From Palsa-147 sp963771905 (GTDB lineage Bacteria; Acidobacteriota; Terriglobia; Acidiferrales; UBA7541), in contig CAVYVI010000013.1 in NCBI GenBank assembly GCA_963771905.1, forward strand, positions 34,771 through 98,770: a stretch of DNA of 64,000 bases, written 5' to 3'. Positions 18,179 through 27,376 of this stretch are shown here, one piece after another. Made by a program: the position numbers and the translations under genes. The notes under the pieces were generated by a model, which was not told where the DNA came from, made no database searches, and worked only from the letters and a program-made list of their open reading frames with translations. Each line of letters opens with the position of its first letter. Within the stretch, counting starts at the first letter, position 1.

Positions 18179-18253
18179 ACCTTTCCGGCAGTGCTGCGCT
18201 CGTAAACTCCGTTCCAGTCGGAATCCAAAGACGCCGCCAGGTTTCGTTGGGAC

Positions 18254-18598
18254 TCAATTGGCCCAGCGGGAATCCGTTACGATGCGCTCGAAACGCTGGA
18301 TCGAAACTCCCACTGCTGCGCAGGCGCCTGGTTCGCTGAGCAAATCCACATGAACGACGCGAGCATCGCAGCGCACTTCCTCGGGTTTTCGACCCGTCAG
18401 CGCGCTCGGCAAGGTCATCACGACTTCAAGCGCGTCACCGATGGTCAGTGGACGTGGCGTGCGGAAATAAACTCCATGATCGGACAGATTGATCGTTTCA
18501 CCCTGGTACATCGCGATGGACGCCGACGTCCGAACGCGAAATCGCACCGGTAATGCGAAGGGTTTGCGGGGTGCAAGACGTCTATCGATGGCTGGCAT
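18254..18598 (-). CDS. PilZ-domain protein (c-di-GMP effector candidate)
   Basis: 114 residues. PilZ features: an N-terminal arginine motif (DRRLAPRKPFALPVRFRVR) and the NLSDHGVYFRTPRPLTIGDALEV segment, which matches (D/N)-x-S-x-x-G. The rest is a short beta barrel. PilZ domains bind cyclic di-GMP through these two motifs and often control motility or secretion. The ATG has a GGGAGAG ribosome site. It stands alone, convergent with the propeller gene. A second PilZ gene lies at 19950-20408. Confidence 0.85.
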   Translation of the reverse strand: MPAIDRRLAPRKPFALPVRFRVRTSASIAMYQGETINLSDHGVYFRTPRPLTIGDALEVVMTLPSALTGRKPEEVRCDARVVHVDLLSEPGACAAVGVSIQRFERIVTDSRWAN

Positions 18599-18811
18599 AG
18601 TTCTCTCCCTTACCTAGAAGCCTCGTTTTTCGAGAGAAAAAGCCGCGGAAGGGGTTGAGCAAGGCTAACGTTGCCACCGGCAGGCACCAAGCCGCGTCTC
18701 GCTCAGCCTGTACCTATCGGCATTTGCCACGAAATCTTTCCTGGTTTGTGAGCGTTGCTGGGCCGCCATGCGATAATGCATGCTGCTTCAGCTGGAGATG
18801 GACGTCTTCCC

Positions 18812-19765
18812 ATGCCCACCGGTCCAAATCTCGAGGCCATTCGCAGCGCGCATTTGCGCATCGCGCCGCTCATCCATCGCACGCCGGTGCTCACATCCGA
18901 AAAACTGGACGAACGGGCGCGCGCCCGTCTGTTCTTCAAGTGCGAGAACTTTCAGAAGACCGGATCATTCAAGATTCGCGGCGCATCGAATGCGGTCTTG
19001 TCGCTCACTCCGGAGGAAGCGAGATGCGGCGTGGTGACGCACTCGTCGGGAAATCACGGCGCGGCCCTGGCGCGCGCCGCGCAGTTTTGCGGAATTCCGG
19101 CGTGGATCGTGATGCCGTCGAATGCGCCCGCGGCAAAGAAGGCTGCTGTAGAAGCGTACGGGGGAAGAGTCACCGAGTGTGAGCCGACGCTGGAATCACG
19201 CGAGAGCGCTGCGCGGGAGATTCAGGAGCGCACGGGCGCGCAACTCGTGCATCCCTATGACAACTTGCGGGTGATTGCGGGGCAAGCCACGGCGGCACTG
19301 GAGCTGCTCGAAGAGATGCCAGATCTCGATTTCATTTTGGCGCCGGTCAGCGGTGGAGGGCTGTTAAGCGGCATTGCGATTGCCGCAAAAACTGTACGCC
19401 CGCAAATTCGCGTTGTGGGGTGCGAGCCGAAGAACGCGGACGACGCGAACCGGTCGCTGGCTTCGGGGAAGCTCGAGGCAGCCGCGAAGTCAGAGACGAT
19501 GGCCGACGGATTGCGCGCGACGCTTTGCCCGTTGACGTTCTCGATATTGCGCGAGCGTGTGGATGAAATTGCGGTGGTCAGCGAGGAAGAAATCGTCGTG
19601 GCCATGCGAGCGATCTGGGAGCACATGAAGATTGTGATTGAGCCGTCAGCGGCGGTGGCGGCGGCTCCGATTCTGCTGCGAAAAATTCGCGGGGAAGGCA
19701 AGCGCATTGGCGTGATTCTGTCCGGCGGAAACCTTGATCTGGGACGCCTGCCGTTCCACGCGTAG
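18812..19765 (+). CDS. PLP-dependent serine/threonine dehydratase (or serine racemase)
   Basis: 317 residues from ATG 18812 (MPTGPNLEAIRSAH); a TTG at 18755 and ATG at 18776 are also in frame, so the start is not certain. Fold type II PLP enzyme: the lysine motif GSFKIRGASNAVLSL, SSGNHGAALARAA for the substrate loop, and the phosphate-binding glycine loop SGGGLLSGIA. No C-terminal ACT regulatory domain follows, so it is the catabolic, short threonine dehydratase/serine racemase type. It would make 2-oxobutanoate from threonine or pyruvate from serine, or interconvert L- and D-serine. It stands between two PilZ genes on the other strand. Confidence 0.9.
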   Translation: MPTGPNLEAIRSAHLRIAPLIHRTPVLTSEKLDERARARLFFKCENFQKTGSFKIRGASNAVLSLTPEEARCGVVTHSSGNHGAALARAAQFCGIPAWIVMPSNAPAAKKAAVEAYGGRVTECEPTLESRESAAREIQERTGAQLVHPYDNLRVIAGQATAALELLEEMPDLDFILAPVSGGGLLSGIAIAAKTVRPQIRVVGCEPKNADDANRSLASGKLEAAAKSETMADGLRATLCPLTFSILRERVDEIAVVSEEEIVVAMRAIWEHMKIVIEPSAAVAAAPILLRKIRGEGKRIGVILSGGNLDLGRLPFHA

Positions 19766-19949
19766 CATCGAACCGGAATCCTTTCCCGAATACGCCCGCC
19801 CGAGCCCCGCTCACATTTATCCGAGGTCTGTGACTTGCTTCTCGAGCCGTTTCCATCTCGGCCACCGGATTGGAGTCATAGGGGGTCCGAGTCCCGGTTA
19901 GCGCGATTGACCCCAAAAAAGCCGCTCCAGCGATCCCCTGCTTACCAAT

Positions 19950-20408
19950 TTACAGATCGTCGCAGGGTTTCCAGTCCTCCGGTGGGAAATCGATCTTCCA
20001 GAAGTTTCTCGCGGGCATGTCGAACTCGATGGGAACGTGGAAACCTTCGGGCATTTCCTTGGCGCTGCGCGTGACGCGACACGCGATGCGTTCAAGTGTG
20101 CCGCCGTGCTCCAAAACCAGACGCGTGTGCTCCGTAAGATTTTGCGCGCACACAATCATCGCGCCGTACGGGTTCACGCTCAAGGTGCTGACCTCCAGCG
20201 TTTCGGGCTTGTCTTTCAAATTCACATAAATTCTGGCGCGAGCGCGCAGCAGCACGCGCTGGCTCCGCCGGCGCTCTTCGCCGGCCACCCGATGCGGCCG
20301 CGCGGCCGGCGCGGCCGATTCTTTGGTTACCACGGTAGTCCCCATGTTCCCGCTTTCCGATGAAGCCAATATTTCACCCGGCAAGCCAGTTGGTTTTTGC
20401 GGCTGCAC
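19950..20408 (-). CDS. PilZ-domain protein
   Basis: 152 residues from GTG 20408, which has a GGGGAGG ribosome site at good spacing; ATG 20345 is an alternative. The N-terminal part is low complexity. The PilZ-like region starts EERRRSQRVLLRARARIYV (arginine motif) and continues with STLSVNPYGAMIVCAQNL, where the D/N-x-S-x-x-G motif is weaker than in the gene at 18254. The C-terminus EFDMPARNFWKIDFPPEDW is common among acidobacterial PilZ proteins. Probable c-di-GMP-linked regulator, but binding residues are partly divergent. Single gene. Confidence 0.75.
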   Translation of the reverse strand: MQPQKPTGLPGEILASSESGNMGTTVVTKESAAPAARPHRVAGEERRRSQRVLLRARARIYVNLKDKPETLEVSTLSVNPYGAMIVCAQNLTEHTRLVLEHGGTLERIACRVTRSAKEMPEGFHVPIEFDMPARNFWKIDFPPEDWKPCDDL

Positions 20409-20730
20409 AAGAATTCAGCCTCCCCGCTCCAGCGCGAAATTCACGGGCTGAGTCTCTGATTCTGCCGAACCAATCTGCAGTGCGGAGAAAGAAGCTTCGG
20501 CGCCGCAACAATCTCTTCCGAGCGCATTGCAGTGAGGGTTCACGCAAACGCATCGCGCCAGCCTGTTATGGATTGGGATCCAGCGGGGAAGGGCCCACGG
20601 ACCGCAGCACAAATCGTGCCCAAGGTAATGCTAGGCGCGCGCCCGTCGGCGGTCAATGGTACCGGGGATACGAATGTGCTCGCTCTGGAAACAGGACCTG
20701 GACTCTCTTTCAACACGCAGTCGATGCCAA
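20409..20730. other. Intergenic region between PilZ and pgl genes
   Basis: About 320 bases. Short open frames exist here (for example 20532-20765 on the plus strand), but codon use and lack of a ribosome site do not support a gene. It should hold the promoter of the leftward PilZ gene. Nothing else was identified. Confidence 0.4.
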
Positions 20731-21447
20731 TCAAAACGCCGCGGATTGATCGAGAAACCAAATGACCCGGCCCGGTGAATGTACTCGCGCGGCGGGATAC
20801 GCACTGGAATCTCCGTCAGGCTCGTGGCGAATCGTCTGGACGATGTCGCGCTTCTTCGGGCCCTCGGCAAGGAAAAAGACATTTTTCGCGCGATTGATGA
20901 CCGGATAAGTAAGCGTCAGGCGCGTCGGCGGGTCGGCCGGCGTCTTGACGGCTAAGACCCACCGTTGACTTTCCCCGAGCGCGGGGGAACCGGGAAACAA
21001 TGAGGCCGTGTGACCTTCGGGACCAACACCCAGAAAGAGCAGATCGAATGCAGCCACCGCGCCGAAGAATTTGCGCAGCTTGGCTTCATAATCCTTCGCC
21101 GCGTCGTCGGGATGTTCGAAATGGGTGGGCATCGGATGAATGTTCGCGGGCGGGACAGGTACATGAGTGATGAGGGATTCGCGAACCATGCGGTAATTGC
21201 TGCGTTCGTCTTCCGGCGGGATGTAGCGCTCGTCTCCCCAGAAGAGATGGATTTCCTTCCAAGGCATGCGCGCGGCGTAGTCGCGCGCCCAGAGTTCATT
21301 GAGAGCCCTCGGAGTGGTGCCGCCGGAAAGACAGATCGCACAACGGCCCTCTTTGCCGACTGAGTCTTCGGCGATGCGAAGCGACTCTTCCGCAACGGCG
21401 TGCGTCAGTCCGTTCGCATCGGAGAAGACCCGGGCTTCGCGAATCAC
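20731..21447 (-). CDS. pgl: 6-phosphogluconolactonase
   Basis: 238 residues, the DevB/SOL-type length. It hydrolyses 6-phosphogluconolactone to 6-phosphogluconate in the oxidative pentose-phosphate pathway. Motifs: LSGGTTPRALNELWARDY, IHLFWGDERYIPPEDERSNYRM, and LLFLGVGPEGHTASLFPGSPAL, all characteristic of the family. Its ATG overlaps the zwf stop as ATGA (21444-21447), so it is translationally coupled to the enzyme that makes its substrate. Last gene of the pentose-phosphate operon. Confidence 0.96.
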   Translation of the reverse strand: MIREARVFSDANGLTHAVAEESLRIAEDSVGKEGRCAICLSGGTTPRALNELWARDYAARMPWKEIHLFWGDERYIPPEDERSNYRMVRESLITHVPVPPANIHPMPTHFEHPDDAAKDYEAKLRKFFGAVAAFDLLFLGVGPEGHTASLFPGSPALGESQRWVLAVKTPADPPTRLTLTYPVINRAKNVFFLAEGPKKRDIVQTIRHEPDGDSSAYPAARVHSPGRVIWFLDQSAAF

Positions 21448-22979
21448 GGCATCGTCCAGCCGGACGAGACCCCGAGCATGAGCTGATCGGCTTCCGCGGG
21501 CCCCCAGGTTCCTGCGGCGTACGGATGCACGGGAGGGCGCTCCGCGAGCAATGGCGTGTACAGACGCCAGGAGCCCTCGACCCAGTCATCGCGCACAAAA
21601 AGCGTCGGATCGCCTTTCAGAACATCGTAGAGAAGAGTTTCGTAGGCTTCGGGCAGCGGCTCGAAAACATCCGAGTACTTGAATTGCAGATTCTGGCTTT
21701 GCAGCTCAACTTCGTCGCCTGGCTTCTTGATTTCGAATCGTAAGTCGAAGCCTTCATCCGGCTGAATGGTAATGACGAGAGCGTTGGCATGAAGCGTCGC
21801 CGGATCGCACTTCTGAAACATGGCGACCGGCGGCCGTCGGAAATTCACGACAATCTGACTGGCTTGGCGGGCCAGGCGCTTGCCCGTGCGGAGATAAAAG
21901 GGCACGCCGTGCCATCGCCAGTTCTCGACCCACAAGCGCAGAGCGACGAATGTCTCGACCTGCGAATCTCTTGCCACGCCGGGCTCCTCGGTATAGCCCG
22001 CGACATCCTTTCCATCGATCTTCCCGCGCGTGTATTGCCCGAACACGACGTCGCTGTGATCGATGGGCATCACCGAGCGAAGCACTTTGGCCTTCTCGTG
22101 ACGGATAGCTTCGGCTTCAAAGGCCGCGGGCACTTCCATGGCCGTAAGTGTTAAGAGTTGGGTCAGATGATTCTGAATCATGTCCCGCAGAGCGCCCGCG
22201 CCTTCGTAATACTTGGCGCGATGCTCGACGCCAAGGCATTCGGCGACGGTAATCTCAATGCTGGCGATTCGATCGCGATTCCAGAGCGGCTCGAAGAGCG
22301 AATTCGCGAACCGAAATACAAGGATGTTCTGGACCGTTTCTTTCCCAAGGTAATGATCGATGCGATAGACCTGATCTTCCTTGAAATATTTGTGGACGCA
22401 ATCGTTCAGCTTCTCGGCGGAGTCGAAATCGCGTCCGAAAGGCTTCTCGATGACGATGCGCGTCCAGCCGGGGCTCGAATGCAGTCCGGCTTCGCCGAGG
22501 CCTGTAATCACGGCTGGAAACGCCGGGGGCGGAAGCGCCAAATAGAGCACACGATTCCCCGTGAGCTGCTTGGCCTTCTCGATTTCGACGATGCGCTGCG
22601 CCAGGTTGCGATAGCCCGCCACGCTGCCGTCGGGAAGTCCGAAGTAAAAGAGGCGGTCACCGGTAAAACGCGGTGGAAGCTCCGCCTGAGGTATCCCGGA
22701 AACGATGAGCTCTTCGCGGCACCGGGCCCGAAAACTTTCATCGTTGAGGTTAGTCTCGACGGCGACTCCCAAAATACCGCTGTGGTCAGGAAGAAGGCCG
22801 CGTTTCCGCAGTCGATAGAGAGCGGGAAGGAGCTTCCGGGCCATCAAATCGCCGGTGGCGCCCATGATGATGAAGAGGCACGGTTCGGCGGGTACGCGAT
22901 GCGGAGTCACAATGGATGGCTGTGCGTTCGATGTGGCGCCATCCGTTGGCGAAGCGGTCGTAGCGGTGGATGCCGGCAT
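21444..22979 (-). CDS. zwf: Glucose-6-phosphate 1-dehydrogenase
   Basis: 511 residues from ATG 22979; a TTG six bases upstream (22985) with a GAGGGGG site is an alternative start. It oxidises glucose 6-phosphate to 6-phosphogluconolactone with NADP(+) or NAD(+). The N-terminal Rossmann motif is IMGATGDLMARKLLPALY, the active site is YRIDHYLGKETVQN, and VIEKPFGRD and LRTGKRL are also present. The first roughly 30 residues are a Ser/Thr/Ala-rich extension not needed for the fold. It lies about 40 bp after gnd and overlaps pgl. Confidence 0.97.
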   Translation of the reverse strand: MPASTATTASPTDGATSNAQPSIVTPHRVPAEPCLFIIMGATGDLMARKLLPALYRLRKRGLLPDHSGILGVAVETNLNDESFRARCREELIVSGIPQAELPPRFTGDRLFYFGLPDGSVAGYRNLAQRIVEIEKAKQLTGNRVLYLALPPPAFPAVITGLGEAGLHSSPGWTRIVIEKPFGRDFDSAEKLNDCVHKYFKEDQVYRIDHYLGKETVQNILVFRFANSLFEPLWNRDRIASIEITVAECLGVEHRAKYYEGAGALRDMIQNHLTQLLTLTAMEVPAAFEAEAIRHEKAKVLRSVMPIDHSDVVFGQYTRGKIDGKDVAGYTEEPGVARDSQVETFVALRLWVENWRWHGVPFYLRTGKRLARQASQIVVNFRRPPVAMFQKCDPATLHANALVITIQPDEGFDLRFEIKKPGDEVELQSQNLQFKYSDVFEPLPEAYETLLYDVLKGDPTLFVRDDWVEGSWRLYTPLLAERPPVHPYAAGTWGPAEADQLMLGVSSGWTMP

Positions 22980-23018
22980 CTCCAAGTTCGCCCCCTCTTG
23001 CGGCGCGTCCGCCGCTGT

Positions 23019-23933
23019 CTATTTGCTGCTGGCCGACTTCACCGCATGGCCGCCGAATCCGTGGCGCATCATGGCCAGGAGTTTGTTCGCGAACGGTTCG
23101 GGATCCTGTGAACGGAAGCGCACATCGAGCGCCGCGGAAATCACAGGCAGCGGCACGCCGAGCTCAATGCCTTCGATGGCTGTCCAGCGCCCTTCGCCGG
23201 AATCGGTGACGTACGCGCCGATGCCGTCCAGCTTCGGATTAGCGGCCAGCGCATCCGCGGTGAGATCGAGGAGCCACGAGCGAATCACGCTGCCGTACTG
23301 CCAGATGTTGCAAGCTTGAAGCAGATCGAGATTGAATTCTTTTTTGTGGCCGAGGAGATCGAGGCCTTCGGCATACGCCTGCATCATTCCGTACTCGATG
23401 CCGTTGTGAACCATCTTCACGAAGTGGCCTGAGCCGGCGGGACCGACGCGCCCCCAGCCTTTGTCGACTGCAGGAGCGAGCGTCTTGAAAATCGGAGAGA
23501 GGCGCTCGACGACTGCAGCGTCGCCTCCAATCATCATGCTGTAGCCTTCCTTCAATCCCCAGACGCCTCCGCTCGTGCCGACATCCACAAAATTGAAATT
23601 CTTCGTCTTCAAATCAGCCGCACGCCGGACGCTGTCGTGGTAATTCGAATTGCCTCCGTCAATAATCGTGTCGCCCGGCGCGAGATGCGGAAGTAGCGCG
23701 GCGATGGTTTCGTCAACTGGCGCTCCCGACGGAACCATAAGCCAGATCGCGCGCGGCGCCTTCAGTTGCGCCACCAGACCGTCGAGCGAATTGGCGCCCT
23801 GCGCGCCCGCTTCCGACACGCGCTTCACCGTCGCGGCGTCTCGATCGTATCCGACCACCCGGTGGCCGTCCTTTACGAGCCGCTCCGTCATGAATCCGCC
23901 CATTTTCCCCAGACCGATCATTCCGAGTTCCAT
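23019..23933 (-). CDS. gnd: 6-phosphogluconate dehydrogenase, decarboxylating (short GndA/YqeC type)
   Basis: 304 residues. It oxidatively decarboxylates 6-phosphogluconate to ribulose 5-phosphate. The N-terminal nucleotide-binding motif is GMIGLGKMGGFMTERL; DGGNSNYHDSVRRA and the catalytic SGHFVKMVHNGIEYGMMQAYAEG are clear. The length (about 300, not 470) marks the short, usually NAD-dependent form. After the YD of the Rossmann fold there is R-D, so cofactor preference cannot be fixed by eye. An AGGAGGG ribosome site precedes ATG 23933. It follows the HAD gene by 13 bp in the operon. Confidence 0.95.
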   Translation of the reverse strand: MELGMIGLGKMGGFMTERLVKDGHRVVGYDRDAATVKRVSEAGAQGANSLDGLVAQLKAPRAIWLMVPSGAPVDETIAALLPHLAPGDTIIDGGNSNYHDSVRRAADLKTKNFNFVDVGTSGGVWGLKEGYSMMIGGDAAVVERLSPIFKTLAPAVDKGWGRVGPAGSGHFVKMVHNGIEYGMMQAYAEGLDLLGHKKEFNLDLLQACNIWQYGSVIRSWLLDLTADALAANPKLDGIGAYVTDSGEGRWTAIEGIELGVPLPVISAALDVRFRSQDPEPFANKLLAMMRHGFGGHAVKSASSK

Positions 23934-23946
23934 GAAACCCTCCTGG

Positions 23947-24567
23947 TTATTTTCCGTTGAGGACTACACCGTGCTCTGCCAGAGCGTCGCGCAATTGGTT
24001 CGCGTTCCGAAAATGAATCACGCGCATGCCGAGCTCTTTCGCGCATTCCAGATTCAGGCCGCGGTCATCGATGAAGATGCATTCGGCGGGCATGCGATGC
24101 GTGATGCTGAGGGCGCGGCGGTAAATCCCGGCATCGGGCTTCCGGACGCCGAGATAGCACGAACTGAAGAAAGCGTCAAAATAATCCCTCAGATGAAATG
24201 TGTCGATGCGATATTCGTTGATTTCGAGCGATTCGTTGTTGAGCGCGGCGAGGAAGTAATCGTTCGTGGCGGCGATTTCGCCCAGCACATGTAGCGATTC
24301 TGGAAAAGGCTTCGACTGTGCGAGGAGAAACGCTGTGAACTCCTCGCGCGTGAACGAACGCTCACGATAAAACACCGTGCGCTGCAGATATTCCGCCAGC
24401 GTAACCTCTCCAATCTCGAAAGCATTCAGCAGCAATTCGTGGCGGTCTTCGAACTCTTCCCATTCGAGATGGAATTTCTCGACGGCCTGCAGCCGCGCCG
24501 CGCGATCCCAGCCGTTCGTCAGGATCACCCCGCCCATGTCCCAGAAGAGGGTGGTGACTTCACCCAC
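23947..24567 (-). CDS. HAD-family hydrolase in the pentose-phosphate operon
   Basis: 206 residues from GTG 24567, whose first codons overlap the end of the transaldolase/isomerase gene by 8 bp. The longer open frame upstream is a shadow. HAD motifs: I, LFWDMGGVILTNGWD; II, an Asn/Ser near AALNNESLE; III, the lysine in GVRKPDAGIY; IV, FIDDRGLNLECAKELGM. A helical cap (about 20-90) gives the subfamily IA layout, like acid-phosphatase or epoxide-hydrolase N-domain proteins. It probably removes phosphate from a small metabolite, perhaps a sugar phosphate given the neighbours, but the substrate cannot be deduced. Tight overlap supports co-translation with the fusion enzyme. Confidence 0.88.
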   Translation of the reverse strand: MGEVTTLFWDMGGVILTNGWDRAARLQAVEKFHLEWEEFEDRHELLLNAFEIGEVTLAEYLQRTVFYRERSFTREEFTAFLLAQSKPFPESLHVLGEIAATNDYFLAALNNESLEINEYRIDTFHLRDYFDAFFSSCYLGVRKPDAGIYRRALSITHRMPAECIFIDDRGLNLECAKELGMRVIHFRNANQLRDALAEHGVVLNGK

Positions 24568-27376
24568 GCAGCACCTCTTCCAGTCGTGTGAGGCCTCCCA
24601 TGACATCGCGGCCAAGTTGTAACTGAAGTGTGCGGCGGCCGCGCTGCTGGAGCGCGCCGTAATCTCCTTGCGCCTGCGCGCGAATGAGTTCGCCGAATGT
24701 GTAATCGGTTTCGGGAACGGCCAGGTCCGCAGCCGGAGTGTCGAGAATTTGCAGGAAAAGTCCGGAGTTGGGGCCGCCTTTGTGCAACTGGCCCGTGGAA
24801 TGGAGGAAACGTGGGCCGTATCCGAGCATGGTCGCGGACTTCGTATGGTGCCAGAGCAGGATGCGGATGCGCTCGAGCGCGGCGGTCGTTGCATCCGTGG
24901 GAGCGATATACGCGTCGATGCCGATGTAATCGCCGGGTTTCACTGACGCGAGCCACTTCTGAATCGCGGCACGGAGCTCCGCCGCATTCGATGCATCGAT
25001 CGCGGTCGAGGCAGCGCCGGACGCAGCGGCGCCGTTGCCGGACGGTTTCTTCATCGCTTCGCGCGCAAGATCCTTGGCGACCTGAACGTCTGGCTGGTTG
25101 AATGGCTGGATGCCGATCACCGCGCCTGCGGCTGCGATGGCGACTTCCCACCGAAAGAATTCCTGTCCAAGATCGGCGAGATCTTTGAGCGTAATGCGCA
25201 CAACCGGATGGCCTGCGGCCTCCAGCGCGCGAAGCTTTGTCTCGTGGCTTTCATCTTTTTCGGCCGCAAGGCGCAGTGACACAAAGAGACGATCGTTTCC
25301 ATAGCGCGACGCATCGCCGATTGGTTCTTCTCCAGCCACGGGAATGATGCCCTTCCCTTCCTTGCCCGTGCTTTCGGCGATGAGCTGCTCGAGCCACGCC
25401 GGAAAATGCTGCAGGGACGCCGAGGCGAAGATGGTGGTCTTGTCACGGCCGGCGCGGTCGGCTTCGCCGAGAATCGCGCCAAGAATGAGGCCGGGATTTT
25501 TCAGCTCGGGAACTGTCGAAGCGCAGGCCTCCTGCATCGTCCAGGCGCGATCGAGAAGCTGCTGCAAATCGACGCCGATAATGGCCGCCGGAACGAGGCC
25601 AAAATGCGTGAGCGCAGAATAGCGGCCGCCGACATCGGGGGTGGCTTGAAACACGCGGCGGAAACCACGCTGCTCGCCAAGCGTCTGAAGCGGCGTGCCA
25701 GGATCCGTGATGGCAATAAATTGGCGCCCTGCGTTCTTCTCGTGAGCACTGACCTTCTGCCAGAAATAAAAGAAGAAGGAATTTGGTTCAGTCGTCGTGC
25801 CGGACTTGCTGGATACGATGAAGAGCGTATGCCGGAGATCCACGGCATCCTCGATGGCCTTCACCGCCGCGGGATGCGTGCTATCGAGAACGTGGAGTTC
25901 CGGATAGCCGGGGCGGCTACCGAAGGTCTTTTCGAAGACTTCGGGCGCGAGACTCGAGCCGCCCATTCCAAGAACGACAGCGTCGGTGAATCCTTCGGAC
26001 TTGATCTGCTCGCGGAAAGCAACCAGATCGCGGACCTGTTCGCGCATCACTTCCGGCAGAGTCAGCCAGCCGAGGCGATTCGTGATTTCGGGTGTGGACA
26101 CGCTCGCCCAGAGCGTCGGATCCTTGGCCCAGAGGCGGCGGCCAAATTGCGCGGATTGAAATGCAGCCAAACGCTGATCGACTGCTGACGAAAGAGAACC
26201 GAGCGATTGCACTTCGACGTCGACATTTGCGGCCAGTAGCGCGGTGCGCTTCTGCGCGAGCGCGGCCATCAGATCTTCGAACGATTTCGCGAAGGACTCG
26301 ACGCCTTCTTTCTGAAGTTGTTCGGTAACGGCGCGAAGGTCAATCCCGGCCTTGGCGAGCGCTGCAAGCTCGGCCGCCGCTGTCTGGGGTGAATCCAGGA
26401 TTGTCGAGCCGCGAACCTGGCCGTGATCGCGAAACGCCTTCAGCGTCGCGGGAGGAATCGTGTTCACCGTATCGGGACCGATGAGTTCCGCGACGTACAG
26501 CGTATCCGGATACGCCGGATTTTTCGTGCTGGTGCTGGCCCACAGAACGCGCTGAACGCGAGCTCCCTTGGCGCGCAGGGGAGCGAACTCACTCCCGCCG
26601 AAAATTTGCTGGAAACGCTGGTAGACGTTTCGAGAATTGGCGATTCCGATTTTTCCGCGCAGCGCCAGCGCTTCGGGCGTGCCAATCTTCTCCAGCGCGG
26701 GATCGATCAAATTATCGACGCGGCTGACGAAGAACGACGCGACGGAGGCGACGCGCGCCGGGTTGGCTGCGCGCTTCAGTCCGCGAATGTAGGCTTGCGC
26801 AACGGCTTCGTAATGTTCCATCGAAAACATCAGTGTGATGTTGACGTTGATGCCGGAGGCAAGAAGTTCCTCGACCGCCGGAATTCCTTCGGGCGTCGAT
26901 GGAACTTTGATCAGTAAATTCGGCCGCTGCACCGCCTTCCAAAGCCGCTGCGCTTCGCGAAGCGTGCCGGCCGTATCGTGGGCCAGTTTCGGAGAGACTT
27001 CGAGGCTCACAAATCCATCCGCGCCGTTCGTTCGGTCGTACACGGGGCGCAAGATGTCCGTGGCCATGCGAATGTCCTCGATGGCAATGGCGTCGAAGAG
27101 CGACGCTTCATCCGCTGCCGGATCGAGAGTCAGAACGGCGCGGAGTCTTTCGTCGTAGTCGGTGCTGCCGGCGATGGCCTTCTCGAAAATTGTGGGGTTG
27201 CTGGTGACGCCGGAGAGTCCGTCGTCCTCAACGAGGCGCTTCAGTTCGCCGCTCGTGAGCAGGCTGCGTCGAATGTAATCGAGCCAGATCGCCTGGCCCT
27301 GCGCTTCGGCTAAGCGAAGTGGATTCGCGGACGACTGTGCGGCTTGCGCGGCGTCTGGACTAACTTTGCTGGCCAT
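24560..27376 (-). CDS. Bifunctional transaldolase / glucose-6-phosphate isomerase
   Basis: 938 residues. The N-terminal transaldolase domain (about 20-380) has SNPTIFEKAIAGS, the Schiff-base lysine in RPNLLIKVPST (K157) and INVNITLMFSMEHY. The C-terminal phosphoglucose isomerase domain (about 400-930) has VVLGMGGSSLAPEVF, IVSSKSGTTTEPNSFFFYFW and GKEGKGIIPVAGEE. Such Tal-Pgi fusions occur in Acidobacteriota, Actinobacteria and Proteobacteria. It links fructose 6-phosphate, used by both domains. The ATG (27376) has a GGAGG site and overlaps the rpiB stop by 17 bp. It supplies glucose 6-phosphate for zwf in the same operon. Confidence 0.96.
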   Translation of the reverse strand: MASKVSPDAAQAAQSSANPLRLAEAQGQAIWLDYIRRSLLTSGELKRLVEDDGLSGVTSNPTIFEKAIAGSTDYDERLRAVLTLDPAADEASLFDAIAIEDIRMATDILRPVYDRTNGADGFVSLEVSPKLAHDTAGTLREAQRLWKAVQRPNLLIKVPSTPEGIPAVEELLASGINVNITLMFSMEHYEAVAQAYIRGLKRAANPARVASVASFFVSRVDNLIDPALEKIGTPEALALRGKIGIANSRNVYQRFQQIFGGSEFAPLRAKGARVQRVLWASTSTKNPAYPDTLYVAELIGPDTVNTIPPATLKAFRDHGQVRGSTILDSPQTAAAELAALAKAGIDLRAVTEQLQKEGVESFAKSFEDLMAALAQKRTALLAANVDVEVQSLGSLSSAVDQRLAAFQSAQFGRRLWAKDPTLWASVSTPEITNRLGWLTLPEVMREQVRDLVAFREQIKSEGFTDAVVLGMGGSSLAPEVFEKTFGSRPGYPELHVLDSTHPAAVKAIEDAVDLRHTLFIVSSKSGTTTEPNSFFFYFWQKVSAHEKNAGRQFIAITDPGTPLQTLGEQRGFRRVFQATPDVGGRYSALTHFGLVPAAIIGVDLQQLLDRAWTMQEACASTVPELKNPGLILGAILGEADRAGRDKTTIFASASLQHFPAWLEQLIAESTGKEGKGIIPVAGEEPIGDASRYGNDRLFVSLRLAAEKDESHETKLRALEAAGHPVVRITLKDLADLGQEFFRWEVAIAAAGAVIGIQPFNQPDVQVAKDLAREAMKKPSGNGAAASGAASTAIDASNAAELRAAIQKWLASVKPGDYIGIDAYIAPTDATTAALERIRILLWHHTKSATMLGYGPRFLHSTGQLHKGGPNSGLFLQILDTPAADLAVPETDYTFGELIRAQAQGDYGALQQRGRRTLQLQLGRDVMGGLTRLEEVLRG

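Noticed and set aside
19910..19945. A-run and GC-rich stretch after the second PilZ gene as a minus-strand terminator
   Set aside because: The possible stem is only three to four base pairs with a two-base loop.
20532..20765. Plus-strand ORF of 77 residues
   Set aside because: Mixed codon use, no ribosome site, overlaps the end of pgl, no recognisable protein family.
24568..24894. Extended start of the HAD gene inside tal/pgi
   Set aside because: The extra residues are a shadow of the phosphoglucose isomerase coding sequence; HAD motif I lies directly after GTG 24567.
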